Source: Limosilactobacillus gastricus DSM 16045 (lineage in GTDB: Bacteria; Bacillota; Bacilli; Lactobacillales; Lactobacillaceae). Taken from it: 64,000 nt of DNA. Shown piece after piece: positions 23,870-33,376 of the stretch. The notes beneath the pieces were generated by a model that worked only from the letters and a program-made list of their open reading frames with translations, did no database searches and was not told the DNA's origin. A program made the translations under genes and the position numbers. Position 1 is the stretch's first letter; every line of letters begins with the position of its first letter. The DNA is taken from contig NZ_AZFN01000002.1 in the NCBI RefSeq assembly GCF_001434365.1, positions 1 through 64,000 on the forward strand, written 5' to 3'.

Positions 23870-25688
23870 TCGTCGAGGAAAACCAGTTGAAAAGGCGCGC
23901 CATTTCTGGCCAACCACGAAACGCTTAATTTCATATCTCCGACCTTGGAAATGGGGCGTGCTGCTTTCGATTTTAATGGCCATTGTTTCGGTGGCCTTAA
24001 ATATCGTTTCCCCAAAGATTTTAGGTCAAGCCACGACTGATATATATGACGGGATTTTAAAAGGGGTTCAACAAATGAAGTTGGGCCTGCATATCACTAA
24101 ATATCCGATTGATTTTAATCATGTGGGACAAATTTGTTTAATTGTTGTTGCCCTCTACATCTTGTCTGGTTTGTTCTCCTTCGGACAGCAAGTTCTGATG
24201 ACTTGGATCTCACAAAAGGTCGTTTATAATCTCCGACAAGATTTTAAAGAAAAAATGGGTCGGTTACCGATCAAGTACTATGATCAACATTCAAATGGTG
24301 ATTTAATGAGTCGGATGGTCAACGATATGGATAATATTTCGGGGACTTTACAATAAGGATTGATTCAAATTGTGACTAGTATTATCACCTTTGTTGGGGT
24401 CTTGGGTATGATGCTATCAATAAGTTGGAAGTTAACCTTGGTTGCTTGTATCACCTTACCATTAAGTGCCATTGTAATTGCCTTAGTTGCACCAACGGCC
24501 CAACGGCTCTTTGCCCATCAACAAGCTACTTTAGGGAAACTTAATGACCAGGTCGAAGAAATTTATGCTGGTCATACCATTGTGCGGACCTTTAATAAAG
24601 AAACGGATGAAGAAGATAAATTTGCGGAAAACAACCAACGCTACTATCAAGCCGCTTGGAAGGCGCAATTCTTCTCAATCCTCATGTACCCATTGATGGC
24701 CTTTGTCCGTAATTTAGGCTATCTGATGGTGGCAATTGTGGGAACGATTGAAGTAGCACATGGGCAAATTACCTTGGGGAATGTGCAAGCTTTTCTCCAA
24801 TACACTAACCAGTTCTCACAACCCATCACCCAAATTGCGAACTTGTCGAGCACGATTCAACAAACGATTGCCTCGGCAGAACGGATCTTTACGGTGCTAG
24901 ATGAGGCAGAAATGGATAACCAATTACTTGATACTACGGTCTTACCGGCTCCACAACCTAAGATCGAGTTTAAGGATGTTGCCTTTTCATATGGGGATGA
25001 ACCACTAATTGAGGACTTTAATTTGAGTGCGGAAAAAGATCATATGGTCGCGATCGTCGGTCCAACTGGAGCTGGTAAAACCACGATCATCAATCTGTTA
25101 GAGCGCTTTTACGATGTTGATGCTGGTCACATTTATTTAGATGGTCAAGATACCCGTTCGATGACGCGGCAAGAGGTCCGACAACGTATTTCGATGGTTC
25201 TCCAGGATACCTGGCTTTTCACCGGGACGATCTTTGATAACATTAAGTATGGTCGCGAAGATGCTACGGAAGAAGAAGTCTATGAAGCAGCTCGCCAGGC
25301 CCATGCCGATAGCTTTATTCGGCAGTTGCCGGAAGGTTACCAAACCGTCTTAGACGAAACAGCATCAAATATTTCGCAAGGACAGCGACAATTGTTAACG
25401 ATTGCCCGGGCGTTCTTAGCTAATCCGGAAGTATTGATTCTGGATGAAGCGACTAGTTCCGTTGATACTCGTACTGAAACTTTGATCCAAAATGCGATGA
25501 ACGATATTCAACAGCACCGGACCAGTTTTGTGGTTGCTCACCGGCTTTCAACGATTCGAAATGCCGACCGAATTATTGTCATGAATCATGGTCATATCAT
25601 CGAAACGGGTAATCATGATTCCCTAATGGACCAAAACGGTTTTTATGCCGATCTGTATAATAGTCAATTTTTGGGTGCAGATATTTAA
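23856..25688 (+). pseudogene. Heterodimeric multidrug ABC exporter, catalytic subunit, with in-frame ochre stop
   Basis: The full frame would encode 610 residues: six helices and a nucleotide-binding domain with Walker A GPTGAGKTT, Walker B VLILDEATSSVD (catalytic Glu present) and a degenerate signature NISQGQRQL, complementary to the first subunit. Codon 167 (24354-24356) is TAA, in the membrane domain, just after NISGTLQ; the frame resumes directly with GLIQIVTSI. Relatives usually have LQQG here, so CAA to TAA is the likely change. The start (GTG 23856, after AAGGAG) overlaps the first gene by 14 bases. Without read-through no working exporter can form. Confidence 0.85.
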
Positions 25689-25703
25689 ATATTTATCGAT
25701 AAG

Positions 25704-25738
25704 TAACGGAGTTGTGTTTATTCACAGCGCCGTTTTTT
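25704..25738 (+). terminator. Terminator of the ABC exporter operon
   Basis: Imperfect stem AACGGAGTTGTG with CACAGCGCCGTT, then six T residues. Confidence 0.7.
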
Positions 25739-25739
25739 G

Positions 25740-25745
25740 TATAAT
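25740..25745 (+). promoter_or_regulatory. -10 element for the serine hydrolase / Cls operon
   Basis: Perfect TATAAT 24 bases before the ATG; the -35 is poor (TTTATT at 17 bases). Confidence 0.45.
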
Positions 25746-25768
25746 GATGACCAAGAGGAGATTTTAGA

Positions 25769-26779
25769 ATGTATCAAAAGACGCAGGTAAGTTTAAAAAC
25801 AATGGTCGATCAAGGAATTGTGCCGGCTTTAGCAATGGCAATTATTGATCCACGAGGGGACCACCAGGCATTTTTTGGTACGACGGATGGCAAAGCTAAT
25901 CACTCTGTAAACGCTAAACATTTCTTTGATTTAGCATCGCTAACGAAGGTGTTGGGAACTTTACCAGTGGTCTTAAACTTGTTGGGACAGCATGCTTTGT
26001 CTTTAAATGATCCGGTAAATAAATATCTACCGATTGTTCAAGATTCGCGATTAACAATTCGGCACTTGTTAACCCATACGTCAGTGATGGATGGTTACAT
26101 TCCTCATCGTAATCAGTTAACGGCCCCGGAATTGAAGACGGCCCTATTAAGCACCCAAATGAGTGGGGATAATTTAGGTCGCCTCATTCGCTATAGTGAT
26201 ACTAATTATTTATATTTAGGATGGATTGTTGAGAGTATCTTAGGACAACCAATTCAAACCGTTATCGAGCAAAGACTGATCCAACCACTCGAGATTGCGG
26301 GATTAACCTTTCATCCTGATTCGCAGTTAGCGGTCCCCACAGCCGATCTAGCAGGGGAACGGTTCCAGGGAATTGTTCATGATCCGAAAGCTCGGATCTT
26401 AAAAAATCAGTGTGGGAGTGCGGGCCTTTTTGGGACCTTGGATGGGGTTCAACAATTACTTTCTTTATGGTTAGCTAATAATCTAAAAGAAATAATTGAG
26501 CCATCTTTAACTTCAATGATGCAAACTGATCAAACAGCGATGCCTGGTCACCACCTACGGGGATTAGGGTGGAAATTAATGCATGCAACAGCGCCGGACC
26601 ATCATTTTGTGGTAACCCATACCGGTTTTACTGGTACCTGGGTGATGGTTGATTTCAAACAAAATCAAGCATTAATCGTTTTATCAAATCGGGTCTATCC
26701 GAATGGTCAGAATGATCAATTCTTAGATCTGCGGGATCAAGTTATGGCTACTTATTTAGGGGAAAAAGAGGAAAATTAA
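25769..26779 (+). CDS. Serine hydrolase, class C beta-lactamase / PBP-like family
   Basis: A 336-residue enzyme of the serine beta-lactamase-like superfamily. The nucleophile motif is SLTK (in FFDLASLTKVLGTLP, residues ~54-57), the second motif is YSDTNY (Tyr-x-Asn position occupied by Asp) and the third is HTGFTG. There is no signal peptide, so it is probably cytosolic or an esterase/peptidase rather than a penicillin-binding protein. Its stop overlaps the cls start by one base, so the two are translationally coupled. Confidence 0.85.
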   Translation: MYQKTQVSLKTMVDQGIVPALAMAIIDPRGDHQAFFGTTDGKANHSVNAKHFFDLASLTKVLGTLPVVLNLLGQHALSLNDPVNKYLPIVQDSRLTIRHLLTHTSVMDGYIPHRNQLTAPELKTALLSTQMSGDNLGRLIRYSDTNYLYLGWIVESILGQPIQTVIEQRLIQPLEIAGLTFHPDSQLAVPTADLAGERFQGIVHDPKARILKNQCGSAGLFGTLDGVQQLLSLWLANNLKEIIEPSLTSMMQTDQTAMPGHHLRGLGWKLMHATAPDHHFVVTHTGFTGTWVMVDFKQNQALIVLSNRVYPNGQNDQFLDLRDQVMATYLGEKEEN

Positions 26780-28269
26780 TGTTTTTATTGTTATTAAGTC
26801 ATTCTTTATGGATCATAATTATCTCAAACACCATCTTGGCGATCTGGACGGTCTTTCGGGATCGGCGCGATATTGCGGTCACTTGGGCTTGGTTAATGGT
26901 TTTAACCTTCCTGCCAATCATTGGCTTTATTTTCTATTTATTTGTCGGTCGAAAGTTAAGTAAGGACCAAATCTTTAATATTCGGCACGAACAAAAGGCC
27001 GTCATGGACGATTTCAAAGTTCAACAACAAAACCTGATCCGCAGTCGCTCGCTCTTAACCAAGCGGAAAAATCTGGAGCGAGATTTGCTGTTATCGAATT
27101 TATTACTAGAAACGGACGAGGCCATCTTAACCCAAGGAAACCAGGTGCAATTGTATACGGATGGTAATGAAAAGTTTGATCAATTAATTCAGGATATTAA
27201 TCAAGCAACGACCCAGGTTCACATTGAGTACTATACCTTCTCGTCTGATCATTTGGGAAGACGGGTGTTACATGCCCTGGAAGAGGCCGCACGGCGCGGC
27301 GTTGAGGTCCGAGTGCTTTATGACTTGGGTGGTTCCCGGGGGACTAATTATCGATTCTTTCAATATCTAGAACGACTGGGTGGGGAAGCCCAAGCTTTTA
27401 TTTCTTCTTCTAAAGCTCTGTTTTCAAGTCCCCGTTTGAATTATCACCTTCACCGGAAGCTCGTCATTATTGATGGGAATATCGGCTATATTGGGGGCTT
27501 TAATATCGGTGACCAATATGTTGGCGAAGATCCGAAGTTCGGTTATTGGCGGGATACGCATCTGCGGGTAACAGGTTCAGCCACGGCCATGATGCAAATT
27601 CGCTTTATGATGGATTGGAACACAACTTGTCGGCGGACAAAGAAGACGCGGATTGATATTGATGCCGATTATATGCGGACTCAGTTTGAACGTTTGGCCG
27701 AATACGAGAGTCGCTCCCAAGGGGTGCCAATGCAAATTGTTTCTTCGGGTCCTGATAATGAGAACTATGCGATTCGTCGGGGTTATCAAGGAATTATTAG
27801 TCAGGCGCGACAGTATGTTTATATTCAAACCCCATATTTGATTCCCGAAGATTCGATTCTGGAATCATTGATTGTGGCGGCTAAGGAAGGGGTAGATGTC
27901 CGCATCATGATCCCTTGCATGCCGGATCACCCCTTTGTCTATCGGGCGACCGAATATTTTGCCAAGTATCTGACTGATAATGGGGTCAAAGTCTATAAGT
28001 ATAATCATGGCTTTTTACATGCGAAGACGATGGTCTCGGGTAACAATATTGCCTCAGTTGGTTCGGCCAATTTAGATTATCGGAGTGCCAAGTTGAATTT
28101 TGAAGTGAACGCCTTTACTTATGATCATCAATTAGCGGGGCACTTAAAAGCAATTTTTGAAGCCGATTTAAAGCAGTCGACCCTATTAACCACCGATTAT
28201 TTCGCTAATCAATCTAGGTGGTTGAAGTTGAAACAATACTTTTGTCGCCTCTTAGCACCAATTTTATAA
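26779..28269 (+). CDS. cls: Cardiolipin synthase (PLD superfamily)
   Basis: A 496-residue membrane enzyme that condenses two phosphatidylglycerols into cardiolipin. Two N-terminal helices (residues ~4-60) are followed by two PLD domains. The first HKD motif is complete (HRKLVIIDGNIGYIGG). The second reads HAKTMVSGNNIASVGSANLD: His and Lys are present but the Asp position (residue ~421) is Gly. The rest of the second domain (DYRSAKLNFEVNA) is well conserved. Activity is likely but the missing Asp is odd. Confidence 0.92.
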   Translation: MFLLLLSHSLWIIIISNTILAIWTVFRDRRDIAVTWAWLMVLTFLPIIGFIFYLFVGRKLSKDQIFNIRHEQKAVMDDFKVQQQNLIRSRSLLTKRKNLERDLLLSNLLLETDEAILTQGNQVQLYTDGNEKFDQLIQDINQATTQVHIEYYTFSSDHLGRRVLHALEEAARRGVEVRVLYDLGGSRGTNYRFFQYLERLGGEAQAFISSSKALFSSPRLNYHLHRKLVIIDGNIGYIGGFNIGDQYVGEDPKFGYWRDTHLRVTGSATAMMQIRFMMDWNTTCRRTKKTRIDIDADYMRTQFERLAEYESRSQGVPMQIVSSGPDNENYAIRRGYQGIISQARQYVYIQTPYLIPEDSILESLIVAAKEGVDVRIMIPCMPDHPFVYRATEYFAKYLTDNGVKVYKYNHGFLHAKTMVSGNNIASVGSANLDYRSAKLNFEVNAFTYDHQLAGHLKAIFEADLKQSTLLTTDYFANQSRWLKLKQYFCRLLAPIL

Positions 28270-28314
28270 ACAAAATGCCCAGCAACTGAAACTTAGTTGC
28301 TGGGCATTTTGTTA
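28268..28314. terminator. Bidirectional terminator between cls and the small membrane protein
   Basis: Perfect 19-bp stem with arms starting AACAAAATGCCCAGCAACT and a 7-base loop; T-rich on both strands. It overlaps the stop of the minus-strand gene. Confidence 0.9.
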
Positions 28315-28614
28315 GTTATACTGGTGTCGAATTTGATTCATTAGAATTAAGACGATGGTTTCAATTAATACCAAAAGATCAATTAAGACAAAGCTGATTA
28401 AATCAGAGGTAAAAATTATGACAATAATAAATAGCCAGGAAATCCAGTTCCACCAACGCTCAAGCTTAATTACTTGCCCCAGGCGCGGGTTGCTATTAGC
28501 GACGCTAGGCGATTGACTATGGGCGTTTAAGAAGGTGTACAAGCGAACTTCATACACACTTTCGGCGAGATAAATAATGATAAAGATAGTAATGATAGTA
28601 GTATAAGCAGTCAT
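28312..28614 (-). CDS. Small membrane protein of unknown function
   Basis: A 100-residue protein with an N-terminal helix (residues ~4-20), a polar loop (~25-55), and two C-terminal helices (~56-92). I do not recognise a family. Its ATG follows AAGGAG and it lies 10 bases after the gatD stop in the same direction, so it is probably the third gene of the murT-gatD operon. Confidence 0.7.
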   Translation of the reverse strand: MTAYTTIITIFIIIYLAESVYEVRLYTFLNAHSQSPSVANSNPRLGQVIKLERWWNWISWLFIIVIIFTSDLISFVLIDLLVLIETIVLILMNQIRHQYN

Positions 28615-28623
28615 TGATGCTCC

Positions 28624-29331
28624 TTAAAAAGTTGGTTTAATTTCCAAAGCTTCTTGTTTGGAAAAATCAGCCGTCGGATATTTTTTCCGAAGGGCCTGGA
28701 GTAAGATCCGTTTAGCCAGCTGACCATTTCGCGTTAAGATCGGGCCGTGGAAATATGTACAATAAGTTTGTTTGTAAATGGCACCTTCAGTTTGGTCTTC
28801 GCCATTATTGCCGTTACCAGAAACCACCTTACCGAGTGGACGTTCACTTTCATCAATAAAGGTTCGTCCATTATGGTTTTCAAAGCCATGGTATATTTCA
28901 CCAGTAAGTTCGTTTTTAATTTCAATATCTCCAATAAAACGGTGGTTGTCCTGGCTGAGGGTGTAATGATCTAAGACCCCAATACCTTGGATTTTCTCTC
29001 CGTTGGCACCGATATAGTAATGACCGAGTAATTGGTAACCACCACAAATCGCTAACATTGGCTTTTCGTCATCGATAAATTTTTCAATGGCGGCTTTTTT
29101 GGTTTGGATATCTTGAGAAACAATCATTTGTTCATAATCTTGCCCACCACCGAAGAAGGCAAGGTCGAATTGATCGGGGTCAAAATCATTCTCAATACTA
29201 ATTACTTGGACGTCTATTTCAGTATCCATTTGTTGTGCATAATATTTTAAGGCGGTGATGTTGCCGACATCCCCATATGTATTTAAAAGATCGCCATACA
29301 AATGAGCTAATCTTAAATGATAAGAAGCCAT
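28624..29331 (-). CDS. gatD: Lipid II isoglutaminyl synthase, glutaminase subunit GatD
   Basis: A 235-residue class I glutamine amidotransferase-like protein of the CobB/CobQ type. The nucleophile Cys lies in LAICGGYQLLG and the catalytic His in TYCTYFHGPIL. It releases ammonia from glutamine for MurT, which amidates the D-Glu of lipid II to D-isoglutamine, a step needed for peptidoglycan cross-linking. Its ATG overlaps the murT stop by one base (TAATG on the minus strand), typical of this pair. Confidence 0.95.
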   Translation of the reverse strand: MASYHLRLAHLYGDLLNTYGDVGNITALKYYAQQMDTEIDVQVISIENDFDPDQFDLAFFGGGQDYEQMIVSQDIQTKKAAIEKFIDDEKPMLAICGGYQLLGHYYIGANGEKIQGIGVLDHYTLSQDNHRFIGDIEIKNELTGEIYHGFENHNGRTFIDESERPLGKVVSGNGNNGEDQTEGAIYKQTYCTYFHGPILTRNGQLAKRILLQALRKKYPTADFSKQEALEIKPTF

Positions 29332-30668
29332 TAATCCATCCCCCCTTGAATATAGTGCTCATCTGCCAACAATTTACGAACCTGTAGGACTGCGGTATAG
29401 GTCGCCAGTAAATAAACGTGTTTGGTTGGCATTTGTTTAATTTGATCGATCACCTGGTTTAAATCTGGGCAGGTCCACATTTCGTCAATTCCCGCCATTG
29501 TTAAGCGAGTCGAGATATCTTTATAGCGTTCTCCCCCCGTCATAAATTGCGGAATATCGTGGTCAAGGAGTTTTTCAAAGTTTCCATCCCAAATCCAACT
29601 GGTGTCAATCCCATCAGCGTAGTTAGCGTTTAATAAGAAACCAAAACTGAAAGGTTCGGGATCCGTTAAGATCATATCTAGAACTTGGTTTAAGCCAACC
29701 GGATTCTTCACGAGAATCAAAGTAACTTCTTTATCGTCGATTGGGATCACTTCTTGGCGACCAAAGACTTTTTTGTCTGAAGCAAAAGCATGTTGGATTT
29801 GCTCTGCCGGGACTCCTAAAAAGCGTCCTAAGGAGTATGCAGCTAAGGCATTATAAATGTTATAAACGCCCCCAATCCCGATGTGGTATGCATCCCCGTC
29901 GATTTCAACTTCGGAACTGGTAGGGGTCAATTGCTTGATGTCAGTCACTTGATAAGTTAATTCCGGACGTTTGAAACCACAGTGCGGACAATAGTAATCA
30001 CCTAAGTTGGCATAGACGATTTTATGATAGTGCAAAATATGATGACATTTAGGACAAAGCAAGCCATCAGTATTTGCAGGAGCTTGAAGGTCAGCTGAAC
30101 TATTGTTGGCAAAACCAAAATAAATGATTGGATTTGGCAGCTCTTTAGTATTAAAAATCTGATCATCACCGTTAGCAATAATCGTAGCTTTAGGCGCTAA
30201 GGCCACTCCTTTTAGGATTTTGTCATAAGTGGTGTAGATTTCGCCATAACGATCCATTTGATCTCGAAAAAGGTTAGTGAAGACGAAGGCAATCGGCGTA
30301 ATTTGTCGAGTGATTTGCACAACATAGGCTTCATCAACTTCGATCACGGCTAACCCTTTTTGCTTAGCCTTAGGAGCGGTGATGAAGGTGGTCACAATTC
30401 CTTGGGTCATGTTAGAACCAGTTGGGTTGGTCAGGACTTGTTGATACTTTTCTTGAGCTACCCGGACACTTAGTGCAGTGGTTAAGGTTTTCCCATTGGT
30501 TCCAGTGACGATCACGACATCGTATTTTTGAGAAAAGGCCTTTAAAATATTGGGATCGATTCGTGTAGTAATTTTCCCCGGTAAGGAGCTGCCACCATGG
30601 AAGAAAGAATGTAAAAACCAGTAACTGGATCGACCGGCAATTTCAGCAATTGAAGAACGAATTGACAT
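29331..30668 (-). CDS. murT: Lipid II isoglutaminyl synthase, Mur ligase subunit MurT
   Basis: A 445-residue Mur ligase-like protein. The ATP-binding loop is VTGTNGKTLTT, and an inserted zinc ribbon is visible (CPKCHHILHYHK ... YYCPHCGF, four Cys). The C-terminal DUF1727 domain follows. With GatD it amidates lipid II. AAAGGA precedes the ATG. A 13-base element in its leader is repeated in inverted orientation in the leader of the divergent tdk gene. Confidence 0.95.
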   Translation of the reverse strand: MSIRSSIAEIAGRSSYWFLHSFFHGGSSLPGKITTRIDPNILKAFSQKYDVVIVTGTNGKTLTTALSVRVAQEKYQQVLTNPTGSNMTQGIVTTFITAPKAKQKGLAVIEVDEAYVVQITRQITPIAFVFTNLFRDQMDRYGEIYTTYDKILKGVALAPKATIIANGDDQIFNTKELPNPIIYFGFANNSSADLQAPANTDGLLCPKCHHILHYHKIVYANLGDYYCPHCGFKRPELTYQVTDIKQLTPTSSEVEIDGDAYHIGIGGVYNIYNALAAYSLGRFLGVPAEQIQHAFASDKKVFGRQEVIPIDDKEVTLILVKNPVGLNQVLDMILTDPEPFSFGFLLNANYADGIDTSWIWDGNFEKLLDHDIPQFMTGGERYKDISTRLTMAGIDEMWTCPDLNQVIDQIKQMPTKHVYLLATYTAVLQVRKLLADEHYIQGGMD

Positions 30669-30841
30669 GATATTTTCCTTTTACTTGAACATATTATCGA
30701 ACTAATTTTAAGGGATTCGGACTAAAAAGGAAAGCAATCCACCACTTTTCGCGAAATTAACGATTGCGCTATGAAAGTTGATCTTAATCGGCTATAATTA
30801 AATCGCTATGCAAATGTTCAAGTAAAGATGGGTGAGGACTA
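30669..30841. other. Divergent murT/tdk intergenic region with paired 13-base elements
   Basis: TTTACTTGAACAT at 30680-30692 and its exact reverse complement ATGTTCAAGTAAA at 30814-30826 lie just upstream of the murT and tdk starts, so each gene has the same element in the same orientation in its leader. TATAAT (30793-30798) is a -10 candidate for tdk. Confidence 0.6.
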
Positions 30842-31435
30842 ATGGCACAATTATTTTTTAAATATGGGGCAATGAATTCGGGAAAATCAATGGATATTCT
30901 CAAAGTGGCTCATAATTATGAAGAACAAGGCAAACCGGTCCTGTTAATGACCAGCGGCGTGGATGACCGGTCCGGTCAAGGGATGATTGCCAGTCGGGTT
31001 GGTTTGGAACGCGAAGTAACACCAATTTATGCTGAAACGAACGTGTTTGATTTAATCAAACAAACTGACCAACAGATTTATTGTGTCCTGGTTGATGAAG
31101 CGCAATTTTTGAAGCGTGAACACATTGTGCAATTAGCCAAAGTGGTGGATGAGTTAAATATTCCCGTCATGGCTTATGGTTTGAAAAATGATTTTCGGAA
31201 TGAATTGTTTGAAGGTTCCAAGTACCTCTTGATTTATGCCGATAAAATTGAAGAAATCAAAACCATTTGTTGGTTCTGTTCTCACAAAGCTTTAATGAAC
31301 TTACGGATTAATAATGGTAAACCAGTCTATGAAGGTGAGCAGATTCAAATTGGAGGCAATGAAAGCTACTATCCAGTTTGTCGGAAACACTACTTTCATC
31401 CGGACTTACCATGTGAAACGGAGGAAAAAGATTAA
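30842..31435 (+). CDS. tdk: Thymidine kinase (type II)
   Basis: A 197-residue cytosolic enzyme that phosphorylates thymidine in the salvage pathway. The P-loop is [11 protein letters not shown] (residues ~8-18), the Asp-Glu motif VLVDEAQFL, and zinc ligands are CWFC and the C-terminal CRKH. The lasso-loop region near the C-terminus is present. It overlaps prfA by one base (TAATG), starting a tightly coupled operon tdk-prfA-prmC-sua5. Confidence 0.96.
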   Translation: MAQLFFKYGAMNSGKSMDILKVAHNYEEQGKPVLLMTSGVDDRSGQGMIASRVGLEREVTPIYAETNVFDLIKQTDQQIYCVLVDEAQFLKREHIVQLAKVVDELNIPVMAYGLKNDFRNELFEGSKYLLIYADKIEEIKTICWFCSHKALMNLRINNGKPVYEGEQIQIGGNESYYPVCRKHYFHPDLPCETEEKD

Positions 31436-32523
31436 TGGAAATTTCTGAAGTCTTTGATAAATTACAAGCGGTCGTCGATCGTTATGAAGAATTGAATGAA
31501 TTGATTAGTGATCCGGAAGTCATTGCGGATACCCAACGGTTCATGAAATTATCCAAAGAAGAAGGAAGTTTGCGCGAAACGGTTGAAAAGTACAATCGCT
31601 ATAAAGAAGTTACGCAAACCATTGATGATGACGAAGAATTATTACGGGAAACGAATGACCCTGAGTTGTTGGAGTTAACCAAGGAAGAATTATCCGACGC
31701 TAAACTGGAACAAAGTCAATTACAAGATGAACTCGAAGTATTATTAATTCCGAAAGACCCCAATGACGATAAAAACATCATCATGGAAATCCGGGGAGCT
31801 GCCGGTGGGAATGAAGCCAGTCTCTTTGCTGGGGACCTTTATAACATGTACGTTCGGTATGCGGAAAATCAAGGTTGGCAAGTCGAAGTAGTTGATCAAA
31901 CGGCTACTGAAGTGGGCGGTTTTAAAGAAATCGTCTTGATGATTACGGGCGATAATGTATATTCCAAGCTAAAATTCGAAAATGGGGCACACCGGGTCCA
32001 ACGGGTGCCAGTAACCGAATCAGCCGGCCGGGTCCACACGTCAACTGCGACCGTCGGAGTGATGCCAGAAGCTGAAGACGTGGAAATTGATTTAGACGAT
32101 AAGGATATCCGGGTTGATGTCTATCGTTCATCTGGGGCCGGTGGTCAACACATTAACAAGACTTCTTCCGCCGTCCGTATGACCCACTTACCAACGGGAA
32201 TTGTGGTGGCAATGCAAGATGAACGGTCACAACAACAAAACCGGGCCAAGGCCATGCGGATTTTAAAGTCCCGGGTCTATGATTATTATCAACAACAAGA
32301 ACAAAGTGAATATGACGCTAACCGGAAAAAAGCTATTGGGACAGGGGACCGGTCAGAACGGATCCGGACCTACAACTTCCCGCAAAACCGGGTAACTGAC
32401 CATCGGATTGGTCTAACCTTAAATAAATTGGACAAAGTGTTAGCAGGCGATTTAGACGAAATTATCGAAGCTTTAATCATTGCGGACCAAACTGAGAAGT
32501 TAGAGCAATTACGTAATGAGTAA
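31435..32523 (+). CDS. prfA: Peptide chain release factor 1
   Basis: A 362-residue class I release factor that terminates at UAA and UAG. The anticodon-like tripeptide is PVT (in [17 protein letters not shown]), where RF1 usually has PAT/PVT, and the peptidyl-tRNA hydrolysis motif is [15 protein letters not shown]. The length is normal. The gene for its methylase, prmC, overlaps its end by 8 bases. Confidence 0.98.
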   Translation: MEISEVFDKLQAVVDRYEELNELISDPEVIADTQRFMKLSKEEGSLRETVEKYNRYKEVTQTIDDDEELLRETNDPELLELTKEELSDAKLEQSQLQDELEVLLIPKDPNDDKNIIMEIRGAAGGNEASLFAGDLYNMYVRYAENQGWQVEVVDQTATEVGGFKEIVLMITGDNVYSKLKFENGAHRVQRVPVTESAGRVHTSTATVGVMPEAEDVEIDLDDKDIRVDVYRSSGAGGQHINKTSSAVRMTHLPTGIVVAMQDERSQQQNRAKAMRILKSRVYDYYQQQEQSEYDANRKKAIGTGDRSERIRTYNFPQNRVTDHRIGLTLNKLDKVLAGDLDEIIEALIIADQTEKLEQLRNE

Positions 32524-33376
32524 GTGGACCTATTTTGAAGCCCAGCAGTGGGCGATTAATCAATTGGCGGATACAGGGATGGATCTACAATCACCTGCTT
32601 TTATTCTCTCGATGATTCATGATTGGACTTACACCCAATTAATTAGTCATAATCGAGAAATGATGCCGGATGATGAGGTGGTACGCTATCAAAAGGCGGT
32701 TCAACAGATCGCTAATCATGTGCCACCACAATATGTTGTTGGGAAGGCCCCTTTTTTTGGTCGCACCTTCATTGTTAATCAGGATGTGTTAATTCCTGAG
32801 AGCGAGACGGAAGAACTAATTGAGTGGGTGCTTAATTATTATGCGGATGATCAGCCATTAAATGTCCTGGATTTAGGGACTGGAAGTGGAGTGATCGGGA
32901 TTACCTTAGCTTTGGAACGGCCTAACTGGCAAGTAACTTTAAGCGACATTTCACCAGCTGCACTTCGGGTAGCCAAGGCTAACCAGCGATTACATGAAAC
33001 CAATTTGCGTCAAATCGAAAGTGACCTCTTTGCGCAAATTGATGATCAATTCGATTTAATTGTGACTAATCCCCCATATATTGATCATCAAGAAGTTGGC
33101 CTGATGGACCAAGCGGTTAAAGAATATGTACCACCCTTAGCTTTATATGCGGATGAGCATGGATTGGGGATTTATCGGCGGATTTTTGAAGAAGCTGGAA
33201 AGCATCTAAAAGTAGGTGGCCAAATTTTTGGTGAAACGGGATTTAATCAAGAAGTGACTATTCAAGCTTTATTAAATCGGATTGCGCCTCAAGCGAATAT
33301 TGAAACTCGGCACGATATTAATGGTAATATGCGGATGATTAGAGTTTGGGACTTATTAGAAAGTCAGGCAAAGTAA
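32516..33376 (+). CDS. prmC: Release factor glutamine methyltransferase PrmC
   Basis: A 286-residue SAM-dependent methyltransferase that methylates the Gln of the GGQ motif in RF1 and RF2. The SAM-binding motif is [12 protein letters not shown] and the catalytic motif is NPPY (in [13 protein letters not shown]). The overlap with prfA reflects their functional link. Confidence 0.97.
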   Translation: MSKWTYFEAQQWAINQLADTGMDLQSPAFILSMIHDWTYTQLISHNREMMPDDEVVRYQKAVQQIANHVPPQYVVGKAPFFGRTFIVNQDVLIPESETEELIEWVLNYYADDQPLNVLDLGTGSGVIGITLALERPNWQVTLSDISPAALRVAKANQRLHETNLRQIESDLFAQIDDQFDLIVTNPPYIDHQEVGLMDQAVKEYVPPLALYADEHGLGIYRRIFEEAGKHLKVGGQIFGETGFNQEVTIQALLNRIAPQANIETRHDINGNMRMIRVWDLLESQAK

